The position numbers and the translations under genes are program-made. Source: Chaenocephalus aceratus (taxonomy: Eukaryota > Chordata > Actinopteri > Perciformes > Channichthyidae). Taken from it: a stretch of DNA of 64,000 nucleotides. Below are positions 12,195 through 24,075 of this stretch, piece after piece. How positions within the stretch are numbered: position 1 is the first letter of the stretch; every line of letters starts with the position of its first letter. Under the pieces are notes generated by a model. That model searched no databases, was not told the DNA's origin, and saw only the letters and a list, made by a program, of their open reading frames with translations. Location of the stretch: positions 23,252,496 through 23,316,495 of the forward strand of contig CM043788.1 in the NCBI GenBank assembly GCA_023974075.1. The letters run 5' to 3'.

Positions 12195-13483
12195 GAAAGT
12201 CCAAGCTCCAACCCCCAGAATTCATTCTATTAGTCGAGAAAACTCTCCTGGGGAATTTTTTCCTCAATCTGACAACATTTACCCCTCCCTCATCGACCTT
12301 GAAGTTTCACCCTGAGGATCCCAGAGAGACGCTTTTTATCTGGGAATAAATAGAGTTTATAAGGATTAAAATGAAAATGAATAAAAACAATCCTTGAAAA
12401 CAAGTGCCATTTATTCCCAAAATGTTTGCTTATAACACACAACGACACACAGTGTTTTATTCAGATTCAGATTAGGGCTGCACAATTTTGGGGAAAAAAT
12501 CTAATTGCGATTTTTCTGACAAATATTGCAATTGCGATTTATATATATCTCCGGCTAGGAAGGTTGTATCAACGTGCTCCTGTCTCTAGCACCCCCGCTA
12601 CGAGTGAAAGAACTAAACTTACATGAAACTTCCGTTGGGTTGCTTTAAAGTCAAGCTTCAGTTTAAGATTCACCCTTTAATAGAAACATGTGATGGAGCA
12701 TTACTAACCCGACTCAGATGGTTTGTTTCACCAAACCATCTAGGAAAGCCCCATTGGAAGCCATTTGGAAAGGGCAGGCACTTTCAAAAGCACTTGGCAG
12801 GTGATTGGATCAATCTGTCTATCACTTCTATCATGGGCCACTTCTGATTGGTTAACAATGGCTGGTACATGTGGAGCACAGCACTTCTGATTGGTGTGGA
12901 TGACTAACACACAAGAAGAACAAAATCAATGTGTAAAAAAAAAAACAATGAAAAAAAAAATAATCGCAGGCTTTGCGATTTGATAATCGCATCATTTCAA
13001 ATCGCGATTTCGAATTAAAATCGATTAATCGCTCAGCCCTAATTCAGATACCGTTGAATGCCATATTTGCAATGAATACAAATAGGAACTTAGTGTGGCA
13101 TTAAAAGTGCGACAGTGTTAAATACTTTTTTCACAAGTGCAGACAAAACAAAACTGTGAATAATGAATAACAACAACATAAAACAAATCAGTGCAATGGA
13201 GTGGACAAATCAGTGTAATGGAGTTGTATACCTGATTACACAGTTAAATGTATTAAACTATAACAAAAATCTTAAGAAAAATGTCTTTCTACCTCAAATA
13301 CATAGTCCAACTTAGTGCTCCTGCTCCTGCTGGGCTGCCACTCAGCTACTGCAACTAAGGATAAACTTCAAGGTTGATGAGGGAGGGGTAAATGCTGTTG
13401 GAATTTGAATACAATTCACAAGGAGAGTTTTCTTGACTATGATAACGAATTCCGGTGGTTGGAGCTTAAAATAAATGAATTTG
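12195..13483. repeat. Imperfect inverted repeat flanking a hAT insertion
   Basis: About 12195-12318 and 13363-13483 are imperfect reverse complements. Matching pieces include CATTTACCCCTCCCTCATC near 12278 against GATGAGGGAGGGGTAAATG near 13376, and AAGCTCCAACC against GGTTGGAGCTT. The arms are separated by about 1 kb that includes the 569-bp hAT at 12473-13041 and about 450 bp of other sequence. It may be an old fold-back element or a local inverted duplication. Confidence 0.7.
12473..13041. mobile_element. Non-autonomous hAT transposon (569 bp)
   Basis: Terminal inverted repeats TAGGGCTGCACAATTT at the left and TCAGCCCTA at the right, with a perfect 8-bp target duplication ATTCAGAT at 12465-12472 and 13042-13049. 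Subterminal regions carry repeated AATTGCGATTT/ AAATCGCGATTT motifs, probably transposase-binding sites. No transposase is encoded; it would have moved using an autonomous hAT elsewhere. Confidence 0.93.
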
Positions 13484-13976
13484 AAAATGTACCTCTCACG
13501 AAGGACCACCCTAAGCAACACATGCTTGATCTGTGGGAAACAAACTGCACTGTATACTGTAGCTTGTCACTAATGGAACCAAAACAAGACCACTCATTGC
13601 TGTGTAAAAAGTCCCCCTCACTTGCTTTTACAGAGAGGGTATTATGCCCGTCTTCTGATTATTTACAAAGGGAATTTCACTCAGTTTTAAGGGCCTTAAT
13701 CCTCAGAGAAGTGTGGTTTGTTTTTGAGACTGGCTTTCCCAGTATCCCCGGCCTCCTAATTGAATATTGATAGTAATTTCAGGGCAATGGAGGTTTGGGC
13801 AGGAAGAGAGAAAATTGGGGCGTCTCCTGCACTGTCATTAGGCTGTGAATTTCTGAGTTGGGTTTGGTCCAAAAGCAACACCAGTTGAGGGGCTATCACA
13901 GAGCCCCAATTCCTGCTTTGTTGTTTTTCATTTCAGTTGGACTAGACTTTTTATTTGGCCTGTCTTAACGTATCTA

Positions 13977-14676
13977 ATGGCGCATTTCCACTGCAGCGCA
14001 TAGCACGGTTTAAGCGTGCCGTGCCAAACCCGGCCCGTTTTTTGTTGCGTTTCCACTAGTGGTAGTTCCGGCTAACGGGTACCTTTTCACAGTTTTTCTG
14101 GCCCTCCAAAATCGTGGTTCTTTCCGGGCCAACAACCGGGCTGAATATGCTAGACTAGTGACGTGAGTGGCTACAACTACAACACAATGAACATATTTTA
14201 CCGTGATTTAATTTAATCAACATACTGATACCGGTTAGTAAAAACCATGGATTAATGCTTTGACAAGTCTGCAGACAAGACGGCAGGCGGAAAACCTTTT
14301 AAAATGCGTGTTTTCTGAATGGAGACCGGCTAAGCTAACGTTGTATATGCTCCGACCGTCCACACTCACAACAACGGCCTACAGACATAAATAAACCAGC
14401 GACTGTATTCGCCATGACACATACAGTCTGTGGTTTGTACTTGTTTAACTTTTGTCTAGTTTATGAACAGATATGAGTAGCTGTGAGTGCTAACAGCTAA
14501 CGGCTGATGTTTGGTTTTGTGGTTCGCATTGAAGATGACGTCACGGCTCCGCCTACACTGCGTTACTATAGTTACTGCCCCAGCTACTAAACTGTAATGG
14601 AAACGCAGCATAAAGTGAGCCTGGCCTAACTATACCGTACTAAGCCGTGCGAGGCCCTGCAGTGGAAATGCGCCAT
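13977..14676. mobile_element. Fold-back type non-autonomous DNA element (about 700 bp)
   Basis: Left end ATGGCGCATTTCCACTGCAG is matched by CTGCAGTGGAAATGCGCCAT at the right, and the similarity continues further in (TAGCACGG / CCGTGC, GTTGCGTTTCCACTA / TGGAAACGCAG). There is no coding sequence. The target duplication is unclear, so the superfamily is left open. Confidence 0.85.
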
Positions 14677-16789
14677 TTTCCACCTGGCCTTTCTTTCTCT
14701 TTTGTTCATTTTTGGCTGCTGTGTTGCCTCACTTTATAACGAATCCCTCGCAGAGACGGAGAGGCAGCCAGGGAGGAGGAGGAGGGTTAGAGGATGATAC
14801 AGCAGGACATCAAAATTCTTGCTAGGTTCTCTGCAGCAAAGCTTCAAAGCCTTCTTGCTTCTTACTGCATTGCCTGCATGAATATGTGCTCAAACAGTCA
14901 AGGTTACCAACAGCCTAACAAGCCCTCTGCTACATATTGGACTATTACTATCTCTCATTCAACCTCTACTTTTTGCTTTAAATGTATGTATGGACCACTC
15001 TACATCCAGCCTGACATGCTGTAACACTCCATATGTTGACTGTATTCACAAGGGAATCGAAGGTCATATATTCCATGAAAGAAGAAAACATGAATGACAT
15101 GTCTCTTCACATTAGATCTAGAAATTCCTGCACTTAGTCTTTCTGAGGGTATAATGAGGCTCCTTTTTTGAAGCCCACCCCTCAGGTGCTTTAAAACATT
15201 TCTGGGTTTGCTATAGCTTTAATAATCTGTGTTAATTGTTCATACCAAAGAGGACCATCGTGAGATTTGGTTGTTTTCGGAGTTTGGAGCCACACGTGAC
15301 AATATCATATAACCCACTTACACTAATGAAAAACACTTTCAGGTGTTTTCACTGCGTTACATATCTGTCAGGTTTTTAACTATGTAGGGATTTCTTCAGG
15401 CTGTTAAGCTACGAGTGCTTTGCATTAGCCGACCTTGCATTGTGCAGCACAACTGCTCCTTTTCGGTCCCGCCGTAAATCATGATGTGCCTCAGCGGTTT
15501 ATGAGCCATTCGAGGCTGCGCTGAACTATCTGCACCTTTCTTCTTTTTCCATTTCAGCTTTAGCTTTTTTCCAAACTGTTATTGCAGGGAGGTTTTCTTT
15601 TTTTTAACATCACCATATGTTCTTGCTTTCAACACAGTTATTGGATTCTCGGTCTGAAGTAGCTGCTGATACATTATACATCTAACTCCAAATGATATTC
15701 TCTGATTATGTGTGCTTTAGTGTTCTGTCTTTTTATTTTTGTTAAAAAATCTAACACATGTGTTGGGTATGCATGACCTTATTTTAAAGCTGAACTTTTC
15801 TCTAATTTAAAAGTCAAATAGTTTAATATAATTGTAATTGTATTTCTTGGGTTTTCATGAAGTAACAGGCCTTCCTGCCAACAGCTGCAGAGTCCCACAG
15901 CAGCATCTGCAGTATTTTTAAACTTGGAATGACTTGGAAATCTGTCATCCTGATTGTTGGTCTGTCCAAATCTGGGGAAATGTCCAAATTCTGTTGACTT
16001 TTACCTTTATCATCCCGTCACAATGCAGGAGAGAACAGAGCAAAAGGCCATGTTTTCATTAAATGTTGAGCTGCTTGTATGTTTTGGCCCGAGTCCAGGC
16101 CCTGAGAGGCTCAGGCGCCCCTGGTATCCAGGAGTGTCTCCAACCTCCAAACTGAACACATATCAGAAACAGCTGAGGCCCCGGACTTGTTTGACAAAAC
16201 TGGGAATTTAAGTGCTGCTGCATACTTTGTAGCATCTGGGTTTAAGAAAAACAATCTTATTTCCAATTAGTCAATCTTAAATATTTGAATTGGTGGTTTT
16301 AGGTTTTAGTGGTTGTTGGTGAGTTGGAGTGTGACTTCTACATTGAATGAAAATACAAAAGGAAGGTATTCAGGGTAGGGATGTCCCGATCACCTTTTTT
16401 TGCTCCCGATCCGATTCCGATCATTTGATTTTGACAATCTGCCGATACCGATTTTTCCCGATCCGATCTTGTCCCTTAAGGTTATTTTTTTATTTAAATG
16501 ACAGTACCCAACTACCCATTCTATCCAACATGGATATAGCTTATTTTTTTCACAGCAGCATTGGACCAGTTCAGTTGTGCAGCATTGGATCAAAACAAAA
16601 TAATGCTTATCAGTGGTCCACCACAAAATAACCATGTAAACAAATTGAGTGCAGATAGTGCAATAACAAAACAAAAATAACTCTACTGGAAAGGGGTAGC
16701 TTGACTAGCTTTACAAGTTCACATTCAGTCACAAATAATAAAATAAAATAAAAATGTGGCTTAGTGCAGAATTCTAGCCATAAGACTAA

Positions 16790-17089
16790 CTAGTCTAGTA
16801 TTAATGCAATGAACAACAGCAGCTTAACATTTTTTTTGGCACTGTTCTGGGGCAGTTTCTCTTTCCCTTTAAAAGTCTCTGAAAGTGTCGGTTGTTTCAG
16901 TGCCGTTACCTGAGTGGCCGCTGTGTACTCGTCGTGTTGGTGTTTGTTTCTCGGGTGGCGTATTAGATTGGTCGTGTTGAACGTAGCTCTGTTCTTTCCA
17001 CCATGCGGAACCTCCTTCTTGCAAACATTGCATCTGGCTGTTACACTGCCTTCACTTTCAATTTTATAATACTTCCAAACTCCTGACAT
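16790..17089 (-). pseudogene. hAT transposase remnant, BED zinc finger only
   Basis: This 99-codon ORF begins MSGVWKYYKIE and shows a BED-type zinc finger: an aromatic WKYY start, the zinc pair CNVC, and a terminal His pair in LIRHPRNKH (H-x4-H). In hAT transposases this N-terminal module binds the element ends. After about residue 85 the frame runs into terminal sequence and stops. The RNase-H-like catalytic domain and the C-terminal dimerisation region are absent, so it cannot be a working transposase. The start ATG lies on the side facing the right-hand inverted repeat, which gives the orientation of the element. Confidence 0.8.
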
Positions 17090-17194
17090 TTTCTCTGTCC
17101 CGACTCCCGAGCTGAACGTAGCCTCTCGTTAGCTTACTGCTACTATTAGACACTGCGCCCTGCCCACTCTGTTGCTAGATTTGAGAGAAATAAG

Positions 17195-18149
17195 CAGAGG
17201 TGGGACCAAGTCATTGTTTTGCAAGTCCGAGTCAAGTCTCAAGTCTTTGCGCTCAAGTCTCAAGTCTTTGCGCTCAAGTCAAGTCTCAAGTCAGGATGGG
17301 CAAGTTCAAGTCAAGTCCAAGTCCTAAACTTTGACAAAACGAGTCTTAAACAAGTCCTTATGTGCTTTTCAACAAAATAATACTTAATAATAAAACTGCC
17401 CTTTATTAGTCACATTCATAATTTAATAATCAATTTCCTCTCTGCTGGTAAAGTAACGTGTTTTTTTCTATTTTAAGAGGGATAAGTGAGGTAAGGCTAC
17501 CGTGACGGTTTGATTCAGAAGGAGTTTTCAGTTTAATGTATAAGTTCTGAACTTCTCCCACCTCTGACAATGAATCCTGAGTGATTACCAAAAGAAAAAC
17601 CCTGCTCTGAAGGGTATTTTCATTTTACAAATCCTGCACTCAGCTTTGCTTTCTCCAATATCATTGAAATGTGGCCAGATGCTGCTTCTTTTTTCGGTTT
17701 TCGCTCATTTCTTGACTTTTTACGACGCGACTTTTTCCCGTCTGTGTAGCTGGCCTGTACCATGAGCGTCTGCCCCCCACCCTTCTTTCACATAATGGTA
17801 TGATCCTAGTGTGTCCTCGCATATGATTGGCCGCATAGTGGCTCAGCAAAATAAAGTCCCGCCCCTGCCTGCATGGATTCACAGCAAGAGTTGGAGCGGC
17901 TGAAGATTCTGCTCCTCCCGACTGGAGTCTGCTCTTCTAGCGGCATCTCGCGATCGGCGTGTTGGAGACCCCTGAATTAAATTATCAAGTCACCTCAAGT
18001 CAGAAGGCTCAAGTCCAAGTCAAGTCCCGAGTCATTGGTGTTCAAGTCCAAGTCGAGTCGCAAGTGTTTTGTGATTTTGTCAAGTCGAGTCCAAAGTCAT
18101 CAAATTGGTGACTCGAGTCCAAGTCATGTGACTCGAGTCCACACCTCTG
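17195..18149. mobile_element. Non-autonomous hAT element rich in CAAGTC motifs (955 bp)
   Basis: Ends CAGAGGTGGGACCAAGTC and GACTCGAGTCCACACCTCTG are inverted repeats. An exact 8-bp target duplication GAAATAAG lies at 17187-17194 and 18150-18157. Both subterminal regions contain many AAGTC/CAAGTCC repeats, about 140-190 bp on each side. No transposase is present. It inserted into the hAT at 16376-19475 and is therefore younger than it. Confidence 0.93.
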
Positions 18150-18160
18150 GAAATAAGCAA

Positions 18161-19229
18161 CCTGGGGCCTATACTACGAAGCTGGTTCAACCTAACCTGG
18201 ATATGTTTGAGTTAGCCGGTTGGCCTAATCAAAACATACGCGCTGTCGCTAAACTGTACTACGACGCGGGTTATCAAGTGGATCGCTCAAGCCAGCCGTT
18301 TCCTATCTAGTTAGGTGCGCGTTCACATGAAAGGGGTGGTATTTGGAGCGTTCGACCAATCACAAACATGGAGAAGCGCACTGACAGCGCAGCGTCATAC
18401 TTTCTGAATGAAAAGTGAACTTTAATACTAGTCAAATATGAAGAAGTTAAACTTTAAACATCCATGACTTAAACACTTTATCCAGGATCAAAGCCACATA
18501 GCTGCACCTGCAAGGTGAATACAGCTGGTAAAAGAAAAAGTGTTTGAATGCGTACATTAACAGGTTTATGATATCACTGCCCCGTCTAAGACACGATCTG
18601 ACTTTAATTACATTTGTCTCGAGTGTTTCGTCAACTTAATGTGTTGCTTAAAATAATACTTCTGCATACAGTAGGCCTATGTGACACTGTAAGTGTTGCA
18701 CGGCCAGATACGGCTCAAGAAGCTGATTCAGATAAGGAGATATATGATACATTATGATGTGATATGATGTGATATGAATGATAATGGGACACTTCGACGT
18801 CTGCACTCAGTGTGCTTATGTTGTGGCAGCTATTTAATTAAGCTTTCTTAACGCTAATGTTATAATAGTCAAATTGCTCTGAAGATGGGAGGTGATATTC
18901 TATTAATGTTCACGTTCACACAGTCGGTGATTTTTGCCGGCCGTCTTTCCTGCAACGGCAGCTTTTCTGTATTTCCTTTCTCCTGTAATATGACTTGATC
19001 GCTTTAAACTCCGCACACTGAGCTCTGATTGGTCAGCAGGCGGTGCTTTCACTGAGTTGAGCTCTTAGCCTGCAACCTAACCTGGTCCCGACCAGGTTAG
19101 CCGCTAAGCAGAAGTTACCATGGAGATGCCTGCTAAAAAGAGAACCAGCTTCGTGGGACCAGAAAGCCGGAGTTTTCCCTGAATTTAGCCGGCTAAGCGA
19201 AAATCCTGCTTTGTAGTATACCCCCCAGG
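18161..19229. mobile_element. Non-autonomous DNA transposon with CCTGGGG..TATACTAC ends
   Basis: Left end CCTGGGGCCTATACTACGAA is matched at the right by the complement of CTTTGTAGTATACCCCCCAGG. Paired subterminal motifs (AACCTAACCTGG, GTTAGCCGG / AGCCGGCTAAGC) occur on both sides. A simple target duplication was not resolved, so I do not assign a superfamily. It lies just 11 bp from the end of the 17195-18149 element, within the same host hAT. No coding sequence is recognised. Confidence 0.8.
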
Positions 19230-19526
19230 TCTATGAAAACAAGCCCAAAAGAAGCAACACATACATGATGTTGTGTAATTTTAAACCAAAACTAAGGCCT
19301 CAGGATGACTTTAAGACGTGAACATGGTCATTTTTGTTTTGTAACATTAAATAAAATAATTCAAATATTAAAAAAAAAAAATGTTTTCCCGATCTTTTTC
19401 TCCCAACTCCGATCTTTTGAAAATCACATGATCGGCTCCGATCCCCGATCACATGATCGGATCGGGACATCTCTAATTCAGGGTTTCCGCGGGGTCTTAA
19501 AAAGTCTTACATTTGATAATCAGAAT

Positions 19527-20429
19527 TAGTGTTGCCCGGTGTACCGATACTTGAAAGGTACCACGATACCCTGCCGTTAAAAACGTTACGATTCCTCCGT
19601 TTCATTAGTATCGGTACTTTAAGAATGACGGGGAAGAGTACTCCGGTGAGAAAGCGCTGTTTTAATAAGAGCCGTGTGTGTTCAGCGCTCTGCTTCCACT
19701 CCCCTCTCAAGCACGCTCTAAGTCCCTCCCCTCTCTCGTGCACGCGCTAGCTGCCAGAGCATGTGAGAAAACGAGAAGCATGGCTGCAAGTGGGAGTGCA
19801 ACTGCCCCTGCGCCTCGGCTTGTTGACAAAAAAGACGCCAGAAGCGACATTTGGAAGTATTTGAGCTATATCTCTGACAGTGAGGGCAAGCCTACGGACA
19901 CCATGAGGCCTGTCTGTAAGACATGTTTTAGATCCCTGCAAACCAAGCGAGCCAATACATCAAACTTGGCTAAGCACCTCGCCGACCGGCATCCAGAGCT
20001 GTTTAAAGAATGTAAAGACAGACAGGTTAGCGAATGTGATAGATAACATAATTACATCATGCTCAAGCCCATGCCCTCAAATCTAAGTCAAACAAGTGTA
20101 ATTTATTTTGTGACAAACGAACGTTTTCGTAGTTTGGCTATCTTTTTAGCTACTTACCAATGTGGCTAACATCTGCAATGTACATTTTGTCAATAATTAT
20201 TTATATTACTGTACTATTACATGTTAATAAAATATAAAGTTAACTATCAAAGAAATCACAAACTCAAGTATAAAGAAGAGACCATGTTGTAAGAAAACAC
20301 TTAACAGATATACTACAATTGTATTGATCATGAAAATAATGAAAGAAAAGTATCGAAAAAGAGTCGGAATCGCAATTCTTGACTTGGTATCGGTATCGAA
20401 ACCAAAATGTTGGTATCGTGACAACACTA
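19527..20429 (+). mobile_element. hAT transposon fragment, ZBED-type (903 bp) with intact ends
   Basis: Ends TAGTGTTGCCC and GACAACACTA are inverted repeats with a perfect 8-bp target duplication ATCAGAAT at 19519-19526 and 20430-20437. Subterminal GTACCGATACTT and GGTATCGGTATCG motifs are repeated. The plus strand encodes a BED finger (19780-20046); the rest of the transposase is deleted. A second, reversed copy lies at 33121-33713. Confidence 0.93.
19780..20046 (+). pseudogene. hAT transposase first exon, BED zinc finger
   Basis: From ATG 19780 the ORF reads MAASGSATAPAPRLV and then a BED-type zinc finger: SDIWKYLSY aromatic start, CKTC zinc pair and LAKHLADRH (H-x4-H). A CAG/GTTAGC at 20025/20026 looks like a splice donor, so the coding exon probably ended near residue 82 (KDRQ). 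The downstream exons with the catalytic domain are absent from this 903-bp element. The finger itself appears intact. Confidence 0.75.
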
Positions 20430-21499
20430 ATCAGAATTGAAGGCCTTAAAAAGGTCTTAAAAATGATCAAAATAATTAAAAGGTCTTAAATATGATTTAG
20501 AAGGTCTTAAAAATTATCGGATTTGAAAGGTACTTCTGTGTTGCGATCGTGTCTAAATGTGTTTTGGGGGAAATGTCCGGGCTGCAAAGTAACCAGTACG
20601 GTAAGAGCCTTTCAGTTCCCCCCAACAATTTGTATTGAAATAAATCAACATGGAACCAGTAATCACTAACTTTGTTTCCCCCGGCCCCTTATCGGAGAAC
20701 ACTCAGCTCGTAACCTAGCAACCAAGATTCAGCTAGCGGCAGTCGGGTATCTTCGAATCTACTTACAAATAAATATGGGGGAGTGTAAGTTCAACCGTAT
20801 TTAGAGCACGGTCGTGAACTGTCAACGGAGGTGTGGGGGGGGGGGGGGGAGCACAGTCGCGAACGGTCAACGGGGGGCGGGGCGCACGCTTGTGAACTGT
20901 TAGCGCCGTGTTATGCATGCCCACTGCACCTCGCGGGAGTGCGCACAGCGTAAAGCCAAAACTCAGACATTTCAATGATTTGTAGGGCAAAGTTTGGTTT
21001 GGAAACGGTATCATTTCCTTTTTGGAAGGCATGCTTAACACCGGAGCCTCGCTGCGGGGAAACTTTGGCGCTGTTCCGAGTTTGTTCTAATCCGTCAAAA
21101 TGACGGACTGCTTTCAGATTTTTCCGTCATTGTTAAAAAAAATACGTCATAGACGGAAAAATATTCGGTTAACGCGACCTCTGGGTGAAATACTCCAAAT
21201 CTCCACCCTCCATAATTGCACTTGCTTCAGTTGCTTGCTACTTTTTAAGGACGGTGATGACAGTACGAACTGAAGTTGATGCGATTTGATTGGATTGTGA
21301 GGCATGACGTGAGCCTCATCTGATTGGTCAATCCCTCAATTTTTTTCACCAAGGGAAGCCAATTTCGGCTTGCCTCCTCTCGCAACAGAGAGTGCAATCT
21401 ACTTTTTCACCATAGCATGTAGAGGGGCGCTGTTTCACTCTTTGTAAAATACTCAATGAGAATGGGGGAGAGACGGGCCGGCAGCAACACACAGCACAG

Positions 21500-22128
21500 A
21501 ATAATTACAAGAAACTAAACAAAGTGTTTTTATTTATTTATTAAAATTATAACTACAATCCAAAAAAACAGGGGAAGCCTGGCCTCCAGGAGAAAACGCC
21601 ACTGAGTTCAAGGGATAATTCTCACCCACCTCTTGCTCTTGCCCTGCACTTGTATATGAGCCAGTTGAGCTGGTTCTTCCAGCAGCTCAACTCTGTCCCT
21701 CATCATGAACGCAGGAGGCTGGCTGTATATCTGAACTCGCGCCCTCATCATTCTCTTCATCATCTTGCACTTGTTCTAAGCTGCTGAGGTCTGTAAATTT
21801 GCAACATTTATATGCTTCACCTGCAAGTGACTTCACCTTTTTTTCTCTTGCCTTCTCGGCCCCACCTTTTTCTTTTCGCTTTCTTTGATTTGTATCCATT
21901 TTTTTTCATTCTCCCTGTCTGCCGCGGCGTCTAATCCCTTCTCTTCGTGTGGCCGGTCTTTTTTCTTCTTCGTGTGTGATTTTGACAGATAAGAACCACA
22001 TATCTGCATTAGTGGCCGCTGTCGCCCTCTGTCGGCCGTCAGCGCAACTTAAATGATGACGTTAAACTATTTTTGTTTAAAGGGTGGTTCTGTGGTTCTC
22101 CAGATTCTACAGATGGCCAGTCCGCCCC
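21500..22128 (-). mobile_element. hAT-like (zinc-finger MYM/TTF type) transposon fragment
   Basis: On the minus strand the segment starts with CAGGGGCGGACTGGCCATCT (right end at about 22128), an hAT-type terminus. It is followed by a short lysine-rich ORF at 21687-21899 beginning MDTNQRKRKEKGGAEKAREK, like the N-terminus of fish hAT/zinc-finger MYM-type transposases. The other terminus and the rest of the coding region are missing or decayed. The left boundary is approximate. Confidence 0.55.
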
Positions 22129-22161
22129 TGTCTGCACCCTAAAGAGAGTTAACTGATTGAA

Positions 22162-22546
22162 TTATGACTGAAGATCGTCAGCTGTCTTCCTCTTCCGTGT
22201 TTTTCCTCCAATACGTAAAGGCTGCAGCACCTTTGACAACTTCTCTACACATATCAAACATACCGGTAAGCCAGCATCGTTTGCTGTGAAAGCATATAAC
22301 TCTAACCATGCAGAATTAAACCCTCTGTGTTCCTCCGATACTTTTCTTTGATTTGATTTATCCATAGTTCGCTCATCGAGCGTGTCACAGTATCACCTCA
22401 AAATACAAGATACGAAACATTTTCAACCGTACAACAAAATATAAATAGTCCTACAAATATCTTTATTTTATTTCCTTCTTATTTTTGTCTAAGCTCAAGG
22501 GAGCCAGAGTAGAGGGCTTAAAGAGCTGCGGGTTGCCGACCCCTGC
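22162..22546 (-). mobile_element. hAT (Charlie/GTF2IRD2-like) transposon 5' fragment
   Basis: The right end on the minus strand reads CAGGGGTCGGCAACCCGCAG, a typical hAT terminus of the Charlie group. A 67-codon ORF (22365 down to 22162) begins MDKSNQRKVSEEHRGFNSAW and has LPVCLICVEKLS, like the BED-like N-terminal zinc module of fish hAT proteins annotated as GTF2IRD2-like. It is cut off before the catalytic region, and the opposite terminus was not found. Confidence 0.6.
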
Positions 22547-22551
22547 TCTAG

Positions 22552-23956
22552 GGCATCCAAACTCAAGTGAGAAAAACAAGAGAGGGAAATATTACTGCAG
22601 TCATTGTCGAAAATCTGGTTTTCTCGAACCAACTAATGTCTGGTGATATTTTTTTCTTTTTTCTTTTTTTTCCATGTCCATTTTTAAGATTTGGCAAAAG
22701 ACAGAGATCTGATCAGAAATTAGGTTATCTGAATTCACCTGCAGCCAAATTCTATTCATAACCTAACCCTTGAAGACTACTGGAAGAAAGATGAAATATG
22801 TAGGATTTGTTTTTTTCTTCCTCCAAGCATTTGAACCACATGGCTCCCATTAATTTCAATCAAATCCCTTTAATTTATTTTGCCTGTGTAAGTGCAGCCT
22901 AGTGCACCGTCTCCTGCTGGACTGGGGTCCGACTGCAAAGGACTGATGTGCTTCCCCCTCTCCACCAGCTGTTGTGGTTTTAATCTGTCTGTACTGTGGT
23001 TGCCAGATCATTTATCTGACCGCTTTTTGATCTGTCTCCCACAGCTTTTAGTTGAAGAAGGCCTCTTTCTGTTTGGCCTTGACTGAAATTTGTTTTGCAG
23101 TGCCTCCTCGGCTATTGCCTTTTTGTGTCTGCTTTAACTTATCCTGAATGTCTTTCAGCTTTCATCTTGTTTTGACAATACTGAGCTTCACTGAAGAATA
23201 TAGACCAGGGGGTCTTCTGACTTTTTAGACCAAAGACTCTTTAGATACGAGGGAGCAGGGTGGGTCAGATTGTAGGAAATACTTACTTTACTGCAGCTGC
23301 AAACATCCTTGTTTATCTTGGATACACGTCATTATGCCAAGTGCAGGAGTGCAAACATGCCTAAACAAGTCTGTGTATTTGATTGTCAACATGTAAGGAG
23401 TTGAAATGATTGGATAATTAGTTTTATTATTTGGAAATTATGTAGCTAATTGGTTGTTAGTCATTCTTCAAGCAAAGATAGATACTTACAAGTTGTAGTT
23501 TCACAAATGTGAGCTTTATCAAATGTATCTTCAGGTTTTGGAAAGTTAGTGGGGCAAAATGATGCCCTCTGTGGAATTTTTTGATGGCCATTTTACACCC
23601 AATCTTCAACATTTCATAGACTGGCCTCACAACAAATCCTCACCACAAATATTTGGCCTTTTAGTTTTGTAAACAGATTTTTATGATATTTGGATTATCA
23701 AAACAGCTGTGAATTAATTTTCTGTCTACAGTTTAATAATCATATCACACATTTGTATGTATAAGAATAGGCCTTGTGTTCCAGTTTTTCAGTTAAAGTA
23801 GCTTACTCTTTCTGTTGCTTACCAAAGAGGAGAACTAATAACTGGCTGTTTAATTGGGTCACTCTCCTTTTTTTTTAAAGATTCCCTTTCCCTCTTCTTT
23901 TTCTCTCACTCTTTATCTTCCATTCATTATCACCCATTCGGTCTTGCCTCAATTTA

Positions 23957-24015
<59 letters not shown>

Positions 24016-24027
24016 CGCTCGCTCGCT

Positions 24028-24075
<48 letters not shown>

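Larger units (their letters stand above)
16376..19475 (-). mobile_element. hAT (ZBED-type) transposon, internally deleted and carrying two later insertions
   Basis: Terminal inverted repeats TAGGGATGTCCCGATC (left) and GATCGGGACATCTCTA (right) differ at one base. A perfect 8-bp target duplication ATTCAGGG flanks it at 16368-16375 and 19476-19483. Subterminal CCGATC motifs repeat at both ends. The minus strand keeps only the BED-finger start of a transposase (16790-17089). Two elements sit inside (17195-18149 and 18161-19229). Without them the element would be only about 1.1 kb, so the catalytic part was deleted before or between these insertions. Confidence 0.93.
16371..21182. mobile_element. 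Outer, heavily interrupted repeat beginning CAGGGTTTCCGCGG
   Basis: The sequence CAGGGTTTCCGCGGGGTCTT at 19479, split at its fifth base by the hAT at 16376-19475 (the first CAGGG copy is at 16371), starts a common fish repeat rich in GGTCTTAAA motifs (about 19495-20515). Its far end is suggested by the CCGTCA/TGACGG palindromes and GGTTAACGCGACCTCTG near 21165-21182, which roughly mirrors the left end. A target duplication was not found, so the right boundary is tentative. It is also interrupted by the element at 19527-20429. Confidence 0.5.
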
